Assembly (NCBI GenBank): GCA_902791785.1
Contig: CADAXH010000053.1
Location: 1-8,478, forward strand
DNA: 8,478 bases
Direction: 5' to 3'
From: an uncultured Ruminococcus sp.
Lineage (GTDB): Bacteria; Bacillota; Clostridia; Oscillospirales; CAG-272
A model generated the notes under the pieces. It had not been told where the DNA came from. It was given only the letters and a program-made list of their open reading frames with translations, and made no database searches. Position numbers and translations under genes: made by a program. Positions 5,720 to 8,478 of this stretch are shown here, in pieces. Every line of letters starts with the position of its first letter. The first letter of the stretch is position 1.

Positions 5720-7692
5720 CAGATGTCACTCCTCAGGAAGTAGTTGAGCGATCCAAGTGACTCAATGATTCTCTCAAGGTACCCGTTGTCCGTAATCGGC
5801 CATTTGAATCCGAGCCTGTAGAGGGCCTTGTTTGTGAATGTGTTGTCAGTCAGGATGAATTTGTGGAGCAGCGTGTCGCTTGACGCATACGAAATGAGAC
5901 TTGATACAAGCATGTTCTTCTTGTCGTCGTTCATCATGTTGGTAAGCGCAGTATTGAATGTGTCGTCGTCCACAATCCTGATGTCGTATCCGGATTTATT
6001 CATGGCATAAATCACGTCGCCCATCTCTATTTCATGTGAGTTTGCAGCATGGAACAATGTGAATTTCTTAGGCGTCTGCGAGAGAATCACAACAGCTTTT
6101 GCTACTTCGTCAATCGGCGAGAAGTCAATCTTTGCATCGCACCCTGAAACCGGGAACAGCTTGAGGTGGTTGTATCCCTTCAGGTCGCGGATGAATCCGT
6201 TTGTAATTGAGTTGATCTGGAATTCTCCGTCGCTCTGACGTCCCATCAGGTTTCCGACACGGATAACTTTTGCGTCGAGACCTTCTTTTATCGCGTCATA
6301 TACGGCTCTTTCTGCCATATATTTTGAGTTGACGTACTTGTTTGAGATGTCCTGGCCTACGTCCAGTTCGTATTCATGGACCCTGAATTCTTCAGGGAAC
6401 TTGTTTCCTACATTCTCTCCGGCAACGGAAAGTGTGGAAATCTGAATGAATCTGGAATTGTGCTTCTTTGCTATTTCAAGCATGTTCTTCACGCCGCCGA
6501 CGTTGATTCTCTCAATTATGTCGTCTGCTGCGAAATGCTTGACGCATGCTGCGCAGTTTATGATTGTATCGAAGCTGACGCCTTCCAGTTTTTCGTATAT
6601 GTCTTCCGAAGTGATGTCAGTGTCGATTACAGTAACATATTCCTTTATTTCTTCCTCAAGAGGCGAGTCGAAATAGTAGGCGAGCATAGCTTTCAGACGA
6701 GTGTCTGAATCGAGTGCGTTGCTTCTTACAAGAGCTACAACCTTGACTTTCCTGTCAATGAGTTCCTTGAGCATGTGTGAGCCGAGGAATCCCGTGCATC
6801 CCGTCAGAAGAACAGTTCCGAGAGGACGGTCGAATTTTATCTCGTCCACGTTATCACAGATATTGTTTGCAAGAACTTCCTCTTTTGTGATTACAACATC
6901 GGAAGCCTTTTCCTGAACAGATTCTTTTGTTACTCCGTTTATATGCTCTTCGAGTTTGGCTATTGTAGGACAGTCAAACACGTCCTTGTATGCTATGGGA
7001 AGACCTGATGCAAGGGCGAGCATTGCAACCTTTGAAGCTGAGAGCGAAGTACCTCCGAGGTCGAAGAAGTCTTCGTCGACTCCGATGTCCTTCATTCCGA
7101 GAGCTCTCTCGAATATTGCTTCTATCTTCTTTCCGAGTTCCGTCTCAGCACGTCTTACGTTTCTCTTTTCGCTTGTGACCTGAGGTTCAGGCAGTGCCCT
7201 TCTGTCAATCTTTCCGTTCGGAGTCAGAGGCATCTTATCCAGTTTCATCATCACTTTCGGGATCATGTACGGAGTCAGTGTCTTTGAAATGAATGAAACG
7301 AGTTCATCTTTTCCGAAATCACGGCTTGACGTGTAATATGCGACGAGGTGGTCTCCTTCTGTCGCGTTGTTTCTCACAACTACAACAGCGCTTGTGACAT
7401 ATTCGAAAGAGTTGATAGCCTTCTCAATTTCGTCGAGTTCAACCCGAAGTCCTCTGAGCTTGACCTGGTTGTCAAGTCTTCCGAAGAATTCCATGTTGCC
7501 TTCGCCGTTGTATCTTGCAAGGTCACCTGATCTGTATGCGCGGTCTCCACGTACTTTGATGAAGCTCTGCGCGGTCTTCTCAGGCAGTCCGAGATAACCT
7601 ATACCGACACATTCGCCTGCGATGGTAAGGTCGCCGATTGCGTTGATCGGTACTGGTCTGTCGTGTGGTGATAAGTACATGTGACGGTACAT
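5719..7692 (-). CDS. NRPS C-terminal part: adenylation-domain end, carrier protein, thioester reductase
   Basis: The reading frame holds the second half of an adenylation domain: A6 near residues 20-35, A7 YRSGD at 53-57, the A8 hinge at about 71-90, and A10 PNGKIDRRAL at 158-167 with the catalytic lysine K161. A peptidyl carrier domain follows with LGGTSL at 212-217, whose Ser216 would carry phosphopantetheine. The remainder (about 285-657) is a short-chain-dehydrogenase-type thioester reductase with TGCTGFLG (297-304) for NADPH, a serine/threonine near 419-422, and Tyr453-x3-Lys457. Such domains release the peptide from the carrier as an aldehyde or alcohol. The first ATG at 7692 is not a credible native start: it has no ribosome site and falls inside the adenylation domain. 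This is the downstream half of one NRPS gene whose upstream half is in another frame. It overlaps the MATE gene by one base, so it heads that operon. Confidence 0.85.
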   Translation of the reverse strand: MYRHMYLSPHDRPVPINAIGDLTIAGECVGIGYLGLPEKTAQSFIKVRGDRAYRSGDLARYNGEGNMEFFGRLDNQVKLRGLRVELDEIEKAINSFEYVTSAVVVVRNNATEGDHLVAYYTSSRDFGKDELVSFISKTLTPYMIPKVMMKLDKMPLTPNGKIDRRALPEPQVTSEKRNVRRAETELGKKIEAIFERALGMKDIGVDEDFFDLGGTSLSASKVAMLALASGLPIAYKDVFDCPTIAKLEEHINGVTKESVQEKASDVVITKEEVLANNICDNVDEIKFDRPLGTVLLTGCTGFLGSHMLKELIDRKVKVVALVRSNALDSDTRLKAMLAYYFDSPLEEEIKEYVTVIDTDITSEDIYEKLEGVSFDTIINCAACVKHFAADDIIERINVGGVKNMLEIAKKHNSRFIQISTLSVAGENVGNKFPEEFRVHEYELDVGQDISNKYVNSKYMAERAVYDAIKEGLDAKVIRVGNLMGRQSDGEFQINSITNGFIRDLKGYNHLKLFPVSGCDAKIDFSPIDEVAKAVVILSQTPKKFTLFHAANSHEIEMGDVIYAMNKSGYDIRIVDDDTFNTALTNMMNDDKKNMLVSSLISYASSDTLLHKFILTDNTFTNKALYRLGFKWPITDNGYLERIIESLGSLNYFLRSDI

Positions 7693-8478
7693 TCCGTCGG
7701 GCCGTATCCGTTAAATATTTCAGACTTCACTCCGAGCGCTCTCAGTTTTGAGACAAGTTCGGGTGAGACTGCTTCAGCGCCCATATCCAGCACTTTCAGC
7801 TGCTTCAGTGCATCAATGAAGTCAGGCATATCCAAAGCATTTGAAACATATGAAGGAGTCATGAACATCAGGTTCACGCCGTTTTCTTTTATGGTCTTTG
7901 CCATGACCAGAGGATTTTCAATGTCTTCATCCGATGCGATGACGGCCGTGTAGCCGTGGCTCATCGGCACGCACTCCTCCTGAATCGAAGCGTCAAATGA
8001 GAGAGAAGCAAATGAGCAGGATACAACGTCTCCTACATACCTGTACTCGCGTGTTGCAAGGTTGTTTCCGTCTGCACAGTAGTTTACGAGGTTTCTGTTG
8101 CTTATCATGACGCCTTTCGGCTTTCCGGTTGAACCGGATGTGTAGATTATGTAGCAGAGAGAGCTGCCAGACACTTTTGCGTTCGGAGCTTCATTTCTGC
8201 CTTCAGCCTTTATCTTCTCTATATCAAGGACTGTGACACCTGTCTTTTCAAACAGGTCTTTCTTTGCTGAAATAATGTCTTCAGTAGTAACAACTGCCTT
8301 TGAGCCCGAGTCCGTTATTATGTATTCAATTCTGTCGTCCGGGTACTTGGGATCAATCGGAACAAATGCAGCTCCTGAAAGCATGAGTCCTTCTCTTACT
8401 GCATATGCTTCCTTCACTCTCGGCATGAGCGAAACGACCTTGTCGCCTTCACCGAGTCCAAGATCCTTCACCGTATTT
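7599..8478 (-). CDS. NRPS adenylation domain, N-terminal part (runs off the right edge, frame broken)
   Basis: The frame is open from the right edge, and a GTG at 8471 is only an internal valine codon. Core motifs appear in order. Numbered from that codon, A2 (SGAAFVPIDP) is at about 32-41, the A3 phosphate loop (YTSGSTGKPKG) at 110-120, A4 (FDAS) at 159-162 and A5 (NGYGPTE) at 254-260. The aspartate of FDAS is the residue that binds the amino group of an α-amino-acid substrate. After TYHHTT, near 7660, the protein stops resembling the family and ends about 20 residues later at 7599. The expected continuation is in the other frame of the same strand. A condensation domain would be expected further upstream, outside the window. 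As it stands this half could not form a working adenylation domain. Confidence 0.82.
   Translation of the reverse strand, partial: NTVKDLGLGEGDKVVSLMPRVKEAYAVREGLMLSGAAFVPIDPKYPDDRIEYIITDSGSKAVVTTEDIISAKKDLFEKTGVTVLDIEKIKAEGRNEAPNAKVSGSSLCYIIYTSGSTGKPKGVMISNRNLVNYCADGNNLATREYRYVGDVVSCSFASLSFDASIQEECVPMSHGYTAVIASDEDIENPLVMAKTIKENGVNLMFMTPSYVSNALDMPDFIDALKQLKVLDMGAEAVSPELVSKLRALGVKSEIFNGYGPTECTVTCTYHHTTDQYRSTQSATLPSQANVSV
7651..7676 (-). other. Frame break with missing residues inside the NRPS adenylation domain
   Basis: On the coding strand the frame entering this site (codon first bases at 7670, 7667, 7664) reads TYHHTT and then loses family likeness. The frame leaving it (7662, 7659, 7656) reads DRPVPI and continues into motif A6. 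Only about 15 residues separate GPTE of A5 from PVP, where the family normally has about 40. The lesion is therefore not a single-base error. The two frames fit a loss of a length equal to 1 modulo 3, for example about 70 or 73 bases. It is either a real inactivating deletion or a collapsed assembly. Confidence 0.75.

Noticed and set aside
7599..7692. Programmed ribosomal frameshift joining the two NRPS halves
   Set aside because: There is no slippery heptamer or downstream structure that I can see, and about 20-25 expected residues are absent, which a frameshift would not restore. A deletion or assembly collapse fits better.
8469..8471. GTG as the start codon of the right-edge NRPS fragment
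   Set aside because: The frame stays open to the window edge, and the residues around it match the interior of an adenylation domain before motif A2. It is an internal valine.
1..8478. CRISPR array, tRNA or rRNA genes, insertion sequence or prophage parts
   Set aside because: No regularly spaced repeats, tRNA cloverleaf segments, transposase motifs or terminal inverted repeats were seen on either strand.

Overview
The window looks like a piece of a bacterial chromosome from the Firmicutes, most likely an anaerobic Clostridia lineage of the Lachnospiraceae or rumen/gut type. The grounds are moderate G+C by eye, strong GGAG-type ribosome sites, heavy use of AGA for arginine, a σA-like promoter and the gene families present. 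The genus cannot be named from this sequence. Two convergent transcription units meet at one strong hairpin terminator at about 1519-1547.

Left unit (+ strand): positions 1-241 hold no gene I can support. They carry a 12-nt direct repeat, a 12-bp palindrome and a plausible σA promoter, followed by a monocistronic Gfo/Idh/MocA-family oxidoreductase (242-1501) with a C-x2-C-x5-C cysteine cluster.

Right unit (- strand, transcribed from the right edge leftwards): a tightly packed operon running NRPS (beyond 8478 to 5719), MATE transporter with a C-terminal RsbW/SpoIIAB-type ATPase domain (5719-3965), STAS anti-sigma-antagonist protein (3961-3662), and a membrane-anchored PP2C/SpoIIE-type phosphatase that ends in a second RsbW-type ATPase domain (3665-1554). 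The joints are a 1-base TGATG overlap, a 3-base gap and a 4-base ATGA overlap, so the genes are almost certainly co-transcribed and partly translationally coupled. The visible NRPS part is adenylation domain, carrier protein, and terminal thioester reductase, which implies reductive release of a peptide aldehyde or alcohol. The adenylation domain is broken near 7655-7675: the frame shifts, and roughly 20-25 residues between core motifs A5 and A6 are missing. The gene may therefore be a pseudogene in this strain, or the assembly may be collapsed there.

The most interesting feature is the pairing of a biosynthetic enzyme and an exporter with all the parts of a sigma-factor partner switch (kinase domains, STAS phospho-acceptor, phosphatase with an extracytoplasmic sensor) but with no sigma factor. 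One kinase-like domain is fused directly to the transporter. This suggests a switch that gates export of the peptide product rather than, or as well as, transcription. From memory, a similar NRPS, MatE, anti-sigma antagonist and serine phosphatase neighbourhood was reported in the rumen archaeon Methanobrevibacter ruminantium M1, with relatives in Syntrophomonas. The gene set is thus probably a mobile, conserved but mechanistically uncharacterised cassette.
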